From Stichopus chloronotus (Eukaryota; Echinodermata; Holothuroidea; Aspidochirotida; Stichopodidae): 64,000 bases of DNA. Shown piece by piece: positions 35,861 to 46,898 of this stretch (the stretch's first letter is position 1; the number at the start of each line of letters is the position of its first letter). Position numbers and translations under genes: made by a program. The notes under the pieces are model-generated. The model had not been told where the DNA came from. It saw only the letters and a program-made list of their open reading frames with translations, and did not search any database. The stretch covers positions 12,237,979 through 12,301,978 of the forward strand of contig CM037843.1 in assembly GCA_021234535.1 (NCBI GenBank). Reading direction: 5' to 3'.

Positions 35861-36239
35861 CCAAGTATTTTCACATTTCACAGAAATATAAAAAAGGAGA
35901 CTACAAACTATTGTGCAATCCCCATTTAAGCACACTCTCAACTTTTCTGCGGTCACATGGAACCCATATGATAATTTATTTACATTATCTATAACTTTTT
36001 CTATAGTTACACCGAAATTAAAATTAAACAATTCCAGGCGAGTGTTTGCACGTCATTGTAAGAGCGGCCGGGAGATCGACTTTTATGTCTGAATATCAAA
36101 TGCATGTCACCTAACACCACGAAAAAAACATCGCTTTAAGCCAAACCATTTTTCCTCACTTATGCACATGGAGCTTGAATTCTATCCTCATATTTCTGTG
36201 GCATATCTAAATCAAATATTGTGTACATCGATGAAACTC

Positions 36240-36925
36240 GAAAGTGAAAATTGGGGGTAGGCCGTTGGACACTCTATAACGCAACAAGGCGAAGCAGAAC
36301 CCGACTGGATTTTTTTATCAGAAACGTCCGGGTGAGCTTGTTGCATGTAGCCATAGTGAAACATTTACAACTTTGTATAAGTTAAAATGAACTTAAATAA
36401 TAATGATATGACAAAGTGTCGGTTCTTATGACCAACTAGAAAGGTTTTTGCTCTCATACTCAATTGTGGAGCAGCGTTCATCAGTAGTAAGACTCGTTAG
36501 TACTTTATGTATTAGACATTGCCGCTGCAAAGATATATGAGGCATAAAGCACATACTCATGGATATTTTCTCGCGGGCCACAACGTAGGAGAAATTCAAA
36601 AATGAACTTTTCTCTCTCTCTCTACTGGGGCACTCTCCTACAAAATTTGTCATTGGCAGATCATTGTTTACCACAAATCTGCTAAATAGGTATGCTTCTA
36701 CTCAATTTGGGGATAGAAAGTGTAAAAAGTGATGTAAGAAGTATTTTACTCAATATCCTCCTTTAAACTCAAGGTTTTTTATTTAAAATTACGAATTACT
36801 ACTGGTATAGGAGTGGACTATGGTAAGTTACTACGAAAAAGTAAGTAGGCCGTGTCGACGTCTTGCGAGCTAAAGAAATACGTACGTATGGAGAGCACTT
36901 AGGCTAGATCTATTATTCAGTAACC
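36240..36925. other. No gene recognised
   Basis: No open frame of note and no repeat boundaries identified. Confidence 0.35.
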
Positions 36926-38400
36926 ATGGCATACAAGTTAGATCCATTCAGTTCTTTTGAAGAAAAGTGGGAATCCTAATAAGAAAGACTCGAGCAATAT
37001 TCTATTGTGTAGAATATAGCTGAAGAAAAGGAGAATATAGCAACGCTCCTTGCAGAAGAGGGAGTGAAGCCTTCTGCTGAAGTTTTGCAAACTGATAACA
37101 AGCCCTTGAGCTTTAATTTTGGGTCCAAAAAGGGGATTCCACTGGGCAATAAAGCTTAGTTCTTATACCTATGCGATAAGGTATAGGTCATCAGCAAAAA
37201 ATGCAAATGATGATTTCTTGTCAAGAATGGTTAACTTAACTTAACTCTGAGATGGACAACACAAAGTTTTTGTTTTGTATTTTGGACAGAAGAGGCTTTA
37301 GATACAAATAAGTCTCAGCTAAAAGAGGTACCCATTGCTGTAAGTAAGATCAGGAGGGAGACAGAAAAGGACAAGGCTCTGACTAGGGTGTTGCACTTTA
37401 CTAAATATGTGTGACCAAGTACAGATTTAAATTAATAGCTCAATCATTGGAAAAGAAAAAGCGATGAACTAAATAATAAGGAAGGATGTTTATTAAGGTG
37501 ATTGCTCGTTGCTATTCCTGTTTCGCTGAAACATTGACTGTTGGCATTCACAACATCAGGGTATTGTTAACACTAAGTCTCTTGCTATAATACATGTATA
37601 TATATTGTCCTAACATTGCCTATGACATGGAACAAACGGGACGTGCCTGTAAAGTCTGCTAGGGGATTCTGATCGTTATCCGTGGATGTATCCAAATAGG
37701 ATGGGAGAAAGCCTGCACGTAGATTTTGCAGGACGTTAAGAACGTCAGATGTTTCTCTTAGTAGTAGATGTCTATTTGAAGTGAGGAGAAAGTGGTATTA
37801 ATGAGACAAAATACAACTTCTGACGACACAGTATCAGTTCTGCGTAGGATATTTTCTTCGTTGGGCTTGCTCAAACAACTTGTGTCCGAAAATGGTCAGC
37901 AATTTGTGTGCAAGCAATTTGAACTATTCATGAAACAAAACACGATACACCATACTAAATCCCCATCTCGGCATCCGTCAAGTAATGGAGCCGCGGAACG
38001 TTTCGTAAAGACCTTCAAAGCAAACATTGAAGACCGCAAAAAGGAGTGGTGCAGATTTACAGAGTAGTCTTGCTGGATTTTTCTGTCTGACAGGTCTACC
38101 CCGAATCTACAGCCAGAGAAACACCAGCATGATTGTTGCAAGGCAGAGAACTGAGGATACGTTTAACTCATCTAAAATCTGGTGAAACAAATCTCAGTAG
38201 TTTCACTGAGCCAACGAAGTCTCGTAGTAACCCTGAAACAAGTTCCTCTCACACAGTTCTTCTTATAGGAGATCGGGTAGAGTTAGAAAACCATCTGATG
38301 GGTTGGATTTGTAGAGTTTTGTCAAGAATTGTAACTTGTCAGATTGTCCTGCAAAGGGGATCAGGTTTGAGTAATCTCTTTTTTTTTAATCTTTTCTTTG
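36926..38400 (+). pseudogene. Ty3/gypsy retrotransposon remnant: gag start and integrase, with central deletion
   Basis: An ATG at 36926 starts a gag-like segment (DPFSSFEEKWES, then ERLEQYSIV after two stops), typical of gypsy gag N-termini. After a gap, VPIAVSKIRRETEKDKAL and VLHFTKY (37330-37410) match the stretch between RNase H and integrase. GESLHVDFAG near 37715 is the integrase entry. The core follows: QNTTSDDTVSVLRRIF, LVSENGQQF near 37880 (normally S-D-N-G, so the second catalytic Asp reads Glu), and SSNGAAERFVKTFK near 37990 (third catalytic Glu). A C-terminal IGDRVELENH lies near 38265. Protease, RT and RNase H are absent, and stops are frequent. Confidence 0.8.
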
Positions 38401-39480
38401 ATTTTGGTAGGTTAAATATTTAGTGCTTGAGGATTGTTAGATATAAGAAAAAGTAAGATACTGCCCTCTATTCTCATAAGTTGTTACCTGGAAGGAAAGG
38501 AAACAATAGAGGTAAAACAAAGACAAAACATGGTGTACGTGTCTTGTAGAGGGATTACAGACGAGGATATCTCAATACACCCAGCAAGTCAACAGCAGTC
38601 TTAATGCAGTCACAGAGTGGAGAGACTCTTATTGTAAACATCTACAGACATATCTTGTGGTTCTGCTACGTATGACTGCAAACCAGGGACGGGTTTGCCA
38701 AAGTCTTTACAGGGTTCTGTACATATTCCCCCACTGTCTCATCTGATGGTAATATCAGCTTGGGTGTGATTCTGTCCCTAAGGAATGACACATGCTATGC
38801 CATTTAAAATATCATTAAAATGTAACTTTCGACCTTATCTAGTATGCTAGCAGTTAGAACTAAACATAGACCTGTATAGCTTAAATTGTTCTTTTCAGTG
38901 CTAATCGTATGATTCTGATAGGACCCGTAATGACAAAATCAGTTAGACCAATAAACAAAAGAAGTTCAAACATATTTTTTATTATCCTAACTGTTGAAAA
39001 CTCTTTGAATTGTTGTTTAATGTATTGCTAAGCCTTCAATATTTCATTATGAAACAGGGTGGGTTATTTTCATCAATATTTTATACATTAAGCTTATGAA
39101 ATATTTTAAAAGTATTTTACCACATATAACAGTGTTACGACGAACCAACACAAACTCATGACTCCATCCGCAATGGAGTTGGAACCAACCTATGTAATTT
39201 ATTTGCACATGTAGCCGTATGGGATAGGTGAGATTCGTACAAGAGTTCCTTTAAAATTTCCTAGAACTGCCCCTATTCATCAAGACACCCCAGTCCCCCC
39301 TTCCAGCAGGTCTCAAATCTATAGTCTCATTAAAAACTTTAATGCTTTTTAGCTCAGACAAATTCATTATTTACTTATTATTTAGTAGACTATAGATAAC
39401 TCTCTATTGATACCATTACTTGAGAAAATAACACTTTATGAATCATAATACAAGGTTTATTTATACTTTGCATTTATTTG
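38401..39480. other. No gene recognised; possible degraded LTR at its start
   Basis: A TGTTAGATATAAG sequence near 38435 could begin a 3' LTR of the gypsy remnant. The rest is AT-rich without further features. Confidence 0.35.
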
Positions 39481-39484
39481 AAGC

Positions 39485-39790
39485 AGGTATGGAAGAAGTG
39501 ATGGGTTAGGAACTTTACAAAGACATTGCGTGTTATACGGATCGTGTCTGTGCGACAACCCTATGGAATGTGTAATTAATGCAGTAAGCAGTGATTTCAC
39601 GAAATTTCGGCTATGCCGCTGCCATGCTACGGGTATGCCAGTTATTTCCAGTGAGTACAACAGGGAACAAGAGGGCAATCCACGGAGTTACGTATCTCAT
39701 CCTCATTGCCAACATGCATTGCTTTCAACACAGCTCCTGCACATAGGGATTTGTAATAGTTTACTGCAACCACATCTCACAGAGAACTAG
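39485..39790 (+). other. Cysteine-containing open frame, unassigned
   Basis: After an AG (TTTGAAGCAG) the sequence is open for about 100 codons to a stop at 39788. It has seven cysteines, including YGSCLCDNPMECV and CRCH, and near its end ICNSLLQPHL. Spacing from first Cys to the final Cys-Asn resembles TGF-beta-family type I receptor ectodomains (CN..L.P.L ending). Several expected cysteines are missing and no splice donor follows. A chance open frame is as likely. Confidence 0.2.
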
Positions 39791-39940
39791 TTTCGGGCAC
39801 TGATAGTAAATTAGAGCCAAGTATTCTTCAAGCATAAAATGGTGGTAAGCAAAAACCGAACACAATATCTCAATACTGATATCTACTGTTAGGTAGCAAA
39901 CTTAAGCCTATAGCCTGGTGCCACTAGGCTCAAGTAACGG

Positions 39941-40573
39941 CCAGGTTGAAAACGCGGAAATGCGGAAATTGCCAAATAACGGTAACAGTCACAATGAATT
40001 TCCGCCGTTTCCGCGTTTTCAACTTTCTCTATAGGCCCAGGTTGAAAACGCGGAAAAGTGTCGGACTTAAAAATTTTTGGATAAATGAACCTGTATGTTT
40101 TACGTACTTTACAGCAAAGCATTTAAAGGAAAGACATGGAGAGTTTCAAACCCATGCACAACAAAGGGAGGTGACAAGAGTGCATTAAGAGAAGTAGGTG
40201 CATGGTTTCCTACCCCCGACCCCCCAACCCCGCCTCACCGATAAAACGGGGTCCCTCCCTTCCGCTCTTTGTACTACAATTGTGTTGAAAGTTATTATGT
40301 GTTACTCTGTACGAGTTACAAGAAAATTACGTGGCATTCGTCATTTTCGGTCTTCCCTTCTCATTCCCTGCCAATCCCCGGGTCCCCCACCCCTTGGTTC
40401 ACGCCCTAAGATACAACTGGAATGATTTATACATGTTCCTGTTGATGTCCAAATCCCAAGTTAAGTGAAAAATGGCAGGGTATATCGAATTCCTTGCTTT
40501 CACACACATCCCCAAGGAAAATATGAATTTCCGCGTTTTCCGCGTTTTCAACCTGGGCCTATGGAGAAAGTTT
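39941..40573. repeat. Inverted-repeat cluster with AGGTTGAAAACGCGGAAA ends
   Basis: GGCCCAGGTTGAAAACGCGG at about 40033 and its reverse complement at about 40545-40563 bracket roughly 530 bp, with matching 'TTTCTC(T/C)ATA' extensions. A further copy at 39941 pairs with a nearby inverted copy (about 39999-40025) to form a stem of about 28 bp. This is probably a small foldback element beside a duplicated end. Confidence 0.65.
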
Positions 40574-40769
40574 TTGGTAATGTAACAGGCCTGATAGTGC
40601 GTAAACTAAATACTATTTCTATATTACTTAAATTTTGTCATCTTCCAAGAGATTTAATTTCTGATGCCACAAACAAACCCTAGTTCTACTGAATTCAGTT
40701 GTGTGAGCTACAACGGCTTTGCTGTGCTAGTTCTTTATATTTCTTGACTGAAGGTTGTCTGTTGTAAGT

Positions 40770-41175
40770 AGATGATCCCTATTGTTTTTCATGGAGCTCA
40801 AAGGTCATTTGAGGTCGCCAGAGGTAAAGGTCTCAAAATCTGTGAAGAAATATATCTCAGCAACTGAATGTTGTTGCAGCCTCAAATGGTTAACATGTGG
40901 TACGTAACTTTAAATATCTCGGCAACTGATTGTTGCTGGAACTTCACAAACCCTGTGTTGGTAGTAGATTGTAAGTAAATTATCCCTACTGTTTTTCATG
41001 GGGTCAAAGGTTATTTGAGGTCACTAGAGGTTGAAATATGAAAACCAATTAAGGAACCTAATCTCTGCAACTGAATGTTGCTGGACATTTAAGCTGTTAA
41101 CATTAATAGACTTTGATGAGCAGATCGAGCTCTATCATTTCTTATGGAGGTCAAAGGTCATTTGAAGTCAGTAAA
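40770..41175 (+). repeat. Three diverged monomers of the AGGTCA-rich family, variant subtype
   Basis: 'ctcaaaggtcatttgaggtc', 'gtcaaaggttatttgaggtcac' and 'ggtcaaaggtcatttgaagtca' recur with 'ctcagcaactgaatgttgctgg' in place of the usual 'atatctcaagaaggg'. The same variant occurs near 59100-59200. Confidence 0.75.
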
Positions 41176-41744
41176 GATTATTATTTGTAAACTTGTAGAC
41201 TTGTATCCCAAAGAGCAAGTTGCTGGAACTTCAAAGTTGGTATGTGTTTATGAACGGTCATTTAGGCAAGAATACAAAGTTGTAACAAAAGGACAAAAAG
41301 TTTAGAAGACATTAACAAAAAGAAAAACGTGAATCGCTAAAAGGAAAAAAGAACAACAATTCAAGAGAAGAAAGTAACAACGGTAGTGAAAACTGTAAAT
41401 TGGAGGAACACTGGAGGATACAAAGTAAAGGAAAGACTGGAACTGACTTGACACCAAATCAAGCAACATTACGACGTAGATAAGAGACGTGACAATGCCA
41501 CAAAATAAAGGTAATGGCCAAAGGAAGACTGTGATGTGATTGGACAGAAGTATGGAGATAGCAGATGTTGGACTACGTTGCCTAATACAATGGTGACACT
41601 TTCACTTCAAAATACCTCCACCTGTTATTTTTGTTTACCATCATTCGTTCGTTTTGATTTCGAGTAAGCGTTTGTTTTTATTTTTTTATATATATATATA
41701 TTATATTTTTATTTTGTTCCGATTTCATTGGCTCAAATACTTAC
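41176..41744. other. No gene recognised
   Basis: A-rich sequence with a short TA tract near 41690. No element ends. Confidence 0.3.
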
Positions 41745-42160
41745 GACGTCATAAAAAGTAAACAACGCCATCGAAAAAAAGACAACAAACTCAAAGTAGA
41801 CAACGGCATGAAAGGAAACGGCATCACAGAAGACAAGCTCAAAGTAAGCAACCGCATCGAAGGAAGCAACATCGTCAGAGAAGACAACAAACTCGAAGAA
41901 AACGACAGCATCAAATGAAACAACGGCATGGAAGGAAGCAACGGCATTAAAGTAAACAACATCAAAAGAGACAACAACATTAAAAGAGACAACGGCATGA
42001 AAGGAAGCAACGGCATTAAAGGAAACGTCAACATCAAATGAGACAACAACGTTAAAATAGACATTTAAGTAAACAACGGCATTAAAGTAAACAACATCAG
42101 AGGAGACAACAACATTCAAGGAGACAGCAGCATAAAAGGAAACAACATCAAAGTAAACAA
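41745..42160. repeat. Minisatellite of ACAACGGCATNAAAGNAA-type units
   Basis: More than twenty short units of about 15-21 bp (e.g. acaacggcattaaagtaa, acaacatcaaaagag). The minus-strand 192-codon frame across it is a by-product, rich in V, F and S. Confidence 0.85.
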
Positions 42161-42830
42161 CAGAATGTGTTGCCCTTTCGGCGTTCCATATAATTGTTCC
42201 AAAAGAGATAAATCGCACAAATATTTGGTCCAAACGAAGGTTGCACATCTCAACACAGTCGCGAAAATTTTCCCTCGTGATCGTCACAGAAAATGTCGAA
42301 AATATCCGCAATGGGAATCCCGAACGGCTTCATACTTCACTTTCACAAAGTTAATTGAGTTTTTCACATGAAAATGACAAAAATGATAACAGAGGTGCGG
42401 TGATGCACTTCCGTGACAAGTTTTAAAATCTTTTTCTGGTTGCTAGGGCTACACTGTTTCTTTTCTACTCCATATACGTACTGTTTACGTACTACTGATA
42501 CGTAGGCGCACACGCAAGACATACGCTACCCACAATGCAATACTGTAAACTAGTTTGGACTTGTTCGGATTTCGACATCGTGTGACGTCATTACACATTA
42601 TTATCATATGACGAAACAAGAGTTGGCGTGGTTTGTATACAGAGCAACCAACTGCGAAGCCAAGTGAAAGTGATGGGAGTTGTTTAGTATGTAAATATCA
42701 CTAAAATGTCTTCGAACAAGGGGAGATTATAACCGTATATGGAAACAAGTGTCATGATTGACATGGAGGACCTTCGGAGATTGACGGAGTGGTGATGCTG
42801 TTCCCTGACATGTTTTACTGAAGGTTGTTT
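42161..42830. other. No gene recognised
   Basis: Less AT-rich than its surroundings, with no recognisable coding or repeat feature. Confidence 0.3.
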
Positions 42831-43069
42831 GAAGGCGTGGTCAAAAGCTAAAATCATCGATATCTCTGCCGGAAGATCGTGTATGGTTGCAAAATTTGGA
42901 AGGGGAGTTGGGGAGTGTACAGAGTATGTGCTGTGAAAATATTAGCGTGATCGAATGCACAGGGGCGAAGATATCATCGTTTGAAAATTTGACCGCGCAA
43001 TTGCGTAAGCTGGGCAACCGTAGCATTTTCAAGGTCACTTTTCAAATAGAACTGTGTGAAGCGTCGTAG
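42831..43069 (+). other. Open frame of about 80 codons, possible terminal exon, unrecognised
   Basis: A frame with no early ATG is open from a stop at 42828 to TAG at 43067-43069. It includes LPEDRVWLQNLEGELGSVQ and FENLTAQLRKLGNRSIF. An AG precedes (TTTGAAG), and AATAAA occurs at about 43326. The composition is protein-like but no family is recognised. It could be chance. Confidence 0.22.
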
Positions 43070-45600
43070 TTAATTGCATAGCAACCAGGTGACTGAGCGG
43101 CGTGGCGAGGTCGATGGATTAACCAACGCCGAACTGCTAAGGATCACGGGATAGACTGCTGACACTGGCCAATCACAGGTCAAATGGTTGACCTACATAA
43201 TGTTGTGAAGTGGTTGCCATCCGTGATCTACCAATCACGAAAGGATTGCGCAACCTTTCTGAGAACAGGATCTAAGTTTACTATTTTTAATGTATTTTTT
43301 TTTGTCTAATCTGACTGTCTGAGGGAAATAAAGAAAAAATTGAATAATTCTGGATTAAACACCGGAAGACTGAACTTTGTACGACCTTTTGCGTACGGTG
43401 GGGTAGAATGACCATCTCTATAAAACAGTACTAACATCATTATAAAATAGCCTTATCGGTCGCCGCGCGGAGGCAACTTTTCGGAAAGATGTCGTTGAAA
43501 GTTCACCTAAGGTTATCAAAACCACTGTTTATTGAGACCTCAAATATGTTTGGATGTGTTCCAGTGAATTTTTCTTAACTTAAACTGCTTTTGTTTGATT
43601 CGTAGGCCTAATTCGTAAGCGAGGTAGATAGATCCTACGCATCCTGCTAGTCCTAGACGTCATAGCTGAGTCTGTGTTTGATTAGCCAACTGAACATCAA
43701 CCAGAAAGTGAGAGAAGAATTAAAAAATAAAAATTACCTCATTTTCTTTTTCTTCCTAAACATGTACATGTGTGCTGGTATATCTGCTTTATCTATTTTA
43801 TGCTATCTCAATCTTGCAAATTTAATGCATGAGTATGCCTATGCAAAGTATGCTTAACTTTCATAGAAGATAACTCAAGACAACTTCACTAAATCTACAA
43901 GGGAAATTGAAATCTGTGGTAGAGCAGTAAGACATTTAAGCACAGAACAGGGCAAAAAAGAGACAAAATTACACATGAGAAGAAAAGAGAAAGTAAAAGT
44001 TGACGAAACATCAACAGCATAAGTCAAAGCAAGTTCAAACGTAAAATTAAAAGCAAAGTACCCAATCATCTTAAAGGAGTGGGCGCTAATTGTGAAATGG
44101 TTCTGCCCATGAAAGAGTTAGGCACGGAAGCGATTAGCATGGCTATATACCGTCAGTAGGCTCACAATTTTTCCCTCTGAAATTTTCATGAATTTTCAAT
44201 CGTCATTCAAACTGGTCTCAGTCTCATATACCATATATATAAGTGGAGAGTGAGATCATGTCCGCCTATTGATCAGGGAGAATGAGGTCAACCACCCACC
44301 ACTTCCATTTTCAGACTTTTTTCTTTAAGATCATAATTTTCAAGAAGTACCCCGGTAACGCCTAAACAAAAAGCGACCTTGAAAATCATAAAATAAGAAT
44401 GATGTTACCTGGTCAACTGCTAGGCCTAACCTAGTACACGAAAAAAATCTAGGGCCTAAGTCAGTAGACCCAAGTGGGTTATGTCATAAAGTTTTATTGC
44501 ACTCTTCCCTGTCTTGCTGGAATGGACCATTTCTTTCCCCTCACGCTTACATACCGGTAGTGTACTTGAAAAAGGTATGTCAGAATAGTTTCTGTTACCC
44601 ACAGACGCTGGTTAAAAAACTCGATTTTGGTTATTAGGTCTAAATTTATATGAGAATCACTTAGTAATAACATTTTTATGCACGTTATCTTGTCTTTTGT
44701 TAATTGGAGGCTTGGTCTTGAACATCTAATTGTAAAGTTTGACTGTTCATGTGACTTTTAATTTGACTGGTTTGAGGTTATAATCATGGCGAAAGGTCGT
44801 TAATAGTCATAAGTAGGTCAAGTGCTAATTGATACGGCACAAACAAACTTGACCTAGTCATACAACAATCATAACAATGAAGCATATGGCAATATCCTGA
44901 GCGGTTTAGGACTTTCAAAATCGCCACAAAATCATAACCGGGCAATTTTTTCCCCACAAAACGTTGGACGCGGGGTAACAAAAATGATTTCGTTCACATA
45001 ATGTATCACTTGATTGCTTTTGGAAGTTATCAATGTCCTCTACAATGTTTGACATCTCTACCTGAAGTGGATGGTAGGTTGATTATAGCTGTTTCCTGGA
45101 CTATACTAACTTAATTATCGGCAAGTATCATTACAGCGATTTACCCAACTTTAGTTTTTATTTCAAGCCTGTCTCTGGCCGATCGTGGCTACGTCGAATT
45201 TGCCATGCAAATTCAAATTTCTAGTTTTGTCTGTTTTTCCCTTTTGTTTCTACTTTGTATTTTTTGCCTAAATGGCCGCCCATATGCGTTGTCGTTTTTC
45301 GATGGATGTTGGCAAAAGTCAGACTCGACTTCTGATTTGTAAATGGTGTGGGTATTCTAGTTCAAAGTTTCCCAGTGTTTCCACCTGTTTTCGCACCTGT
45401 AACAGTTTTTTCTACCGTAAAAAAGGTTTGCTATCTTGAAAATTGTAGTTGAAAACTATCACAACGGCAGTTGACGTAAGTTAATGCAAGGGGCAAACTG
45501 GATAGACATTTGGGGCGAAACGACTTAAATTGTGGGGCGAACCTGATAGGGTGTCCAACAACGAGGCGAACTGGTCGGGGTGAACTTGCATAGGGCGAAG
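43070..45600. other. Upstream of DYNC1H1, no gene recognised
   Basis: A 64-codon minus frame at 43875-44069 and others are feature-poor. 'caatgcattctccaccattttc'-type repeats were not found. This interval presumably holds distal 5' flanking sequence of the dynein gene. Confidence 0.35.
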
Positions 45601-45750
45601 CGACTAAACTGGAAACCGAGTAAATATGGAACGATCATGCCTTGCTGTTACACCTCTGTGTAACTGTAAGTCATATAGATTGTTCTTGTACTTGTAGCTA
45701 ACACAAAAATCACAAAATATTCGTCGGGGAACATCTGCACTGCAGTCAGA
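45601..45750 (+). promoter_or_regulatory. Proximal 5' flank / 5' UTR of DYNC1H1
   Basis: It is inferred only from position. No TATA box stands out. The ATG context is CAGAATGG, with purine at -3 and G at +4, adequate for initiation. Confidence 0.4.
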
Positions 45751-45979
45751 ATGGCTGCAAACAGTGACACTGAAAGTCAGTCTAGCCAAGTAGCTGCTGA
45801 TGTTCCGGCATTTGTAGCATATTTAAGAAAGATTGTACCCTTGTTACTCGAAGATGGAGAACCGTCGGCAGCTTTGGACAACGCCCTATCTAATAACAAC
45901 CAGGCGCAAGACTTGATGAAAAAGTTCCTTTCTGATTCTCAGACAAAGTGCTTTCAAATTGAGAGGAACCTTGTGAGAG
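45751..45979 (+). CDS. DYNC1H1: Cytoplasmic dynein 1 heavy chain, first coding exon
   Basis: The heavy chain is the AAA+ motor of the cytoplasmic dynein complex, which moves cargo toward microtubule minus ends. Only the extreme N-terminus is here: 76 complete codons plus one base. Residues 14-36 (VAADVPAFVAYLRKIVPLLL then EDG) and 56-62 (MKKFLSD) closely match the start of animal dynein 1 heavy chains, whose N-terminal tail reads LRK(L/I)VPLLLEDG then a KFLSD block after a short acidic spacer. The ATG at 45751 gives the expected short variable leader. The exon most likely ends at GAG|GTGAAA (45979/45980, phase 1). GTGAGA at 45973 is an alternative donor. Translation continues to a stop at 46024 only by reading into the intron. 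No later exon of this roughly 4,600-residue protein was found in the window. Confidence 0.85.
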
Positions 45980-45981
45980 GT

Positions 45982-46894
45982 GAAAACACATTAAAGTATT
46001 CTTGCATGTTATCCTGGACTGTTTAACACTCTTAGGCTTAGGCCAAACGGTTTTAATTTTGTTTGACCATAGTGAGATCGTAATGTAGCCTACTTCAGCA
46101 ACGAGTGTTAGTACTCCTGAGTAGCTAACTACTTTTACATAGTTAGGCTGTCTCCTTTTTACTAGGCTAGGCCTACACAATATTAGTACATGGCACCGCA
46201 AACACTGAGTTCTGCGTAAGACTTTTCTCATATCTGTTCATTAAGTCGAACACACGAATATATTCACTAACCTTTAGGGTATATGAAGAAAATTATATGT
46301 ATCCCACTACTTCTCAGGAAAAAAACGTGGTCACAAGATTCTGGACAGGTTCAATTTCAAGGACTACCCCATGATGAAGGCAGGAACAGTTTATCATACA
46401 TGATGTGGTGTCATTTTAAAGCTCAATAGTTACAGTTTCTTACTTTCAAATTTTTTCCAAATTATTTTAATTGCAGAGAGCTTGCATATATTTAAACATT
46501 AGCATGATGTATGCTTGTTTATAGTCAGTGTCTACGCACTATATACGCGTGTATAGAGGAATTGTTTTAATTTGCCAATATCGATTGCCTCTAATATGCG
46601 CATACAATCGTACAGTCACGTATACTACATCACTGTGTAACATTTTCAGCTGCTTGATTTAGCAGCTGGTTAGAGTAACGATTAGAGAAACTGCTATAAT
46701 GGTGGAAGATAAAATGACCCTGCAGGGCACTGAGAACTTAATAACATTGGTGCAGCATGTACATAAAAAACAAACAGCTTTTCGACCGCTTACAAGGGCC
46801 CAGTGCAACCTAGCGTAAATAACAGTACTGTCAGTAGTGTACAGGTTGACAATACCATCAATGTGTTTGTTGAGGGGAACGAGAGATCGTGGTC
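45982..46894. other. Unique-looking intronic sequence
   Basis: No element ends or tandem repeats recognised before the LTR-like insertion. It is the only sizeable non-repeat block near the exon. Confidence 0.4.
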
Positions 46895-46898
46895 ATTA

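Noticed and set aside
40770..41175. Functional single receptor-response element cluster
   Set aside because: It is simply three diverged monomers of the dispersed repeat; nothing distinguishes it from the other arrays.
41733..42311. 192-codon minus-strand frame rich in V, F, S
   Set aside because: It coincides with a short-unit minisatellite and has no non-repetitive core.
42165..42371. Open frame ahead of the 42831 candidate as part of one gene
   Set aside because: No shared phase or splice signals and no recognisable domain.
45604..45789. Minus-strand 61-codon frame overlapping the dynein exon
   Set aside because: It is antisense to the start of the dynein exon, with no independent support.
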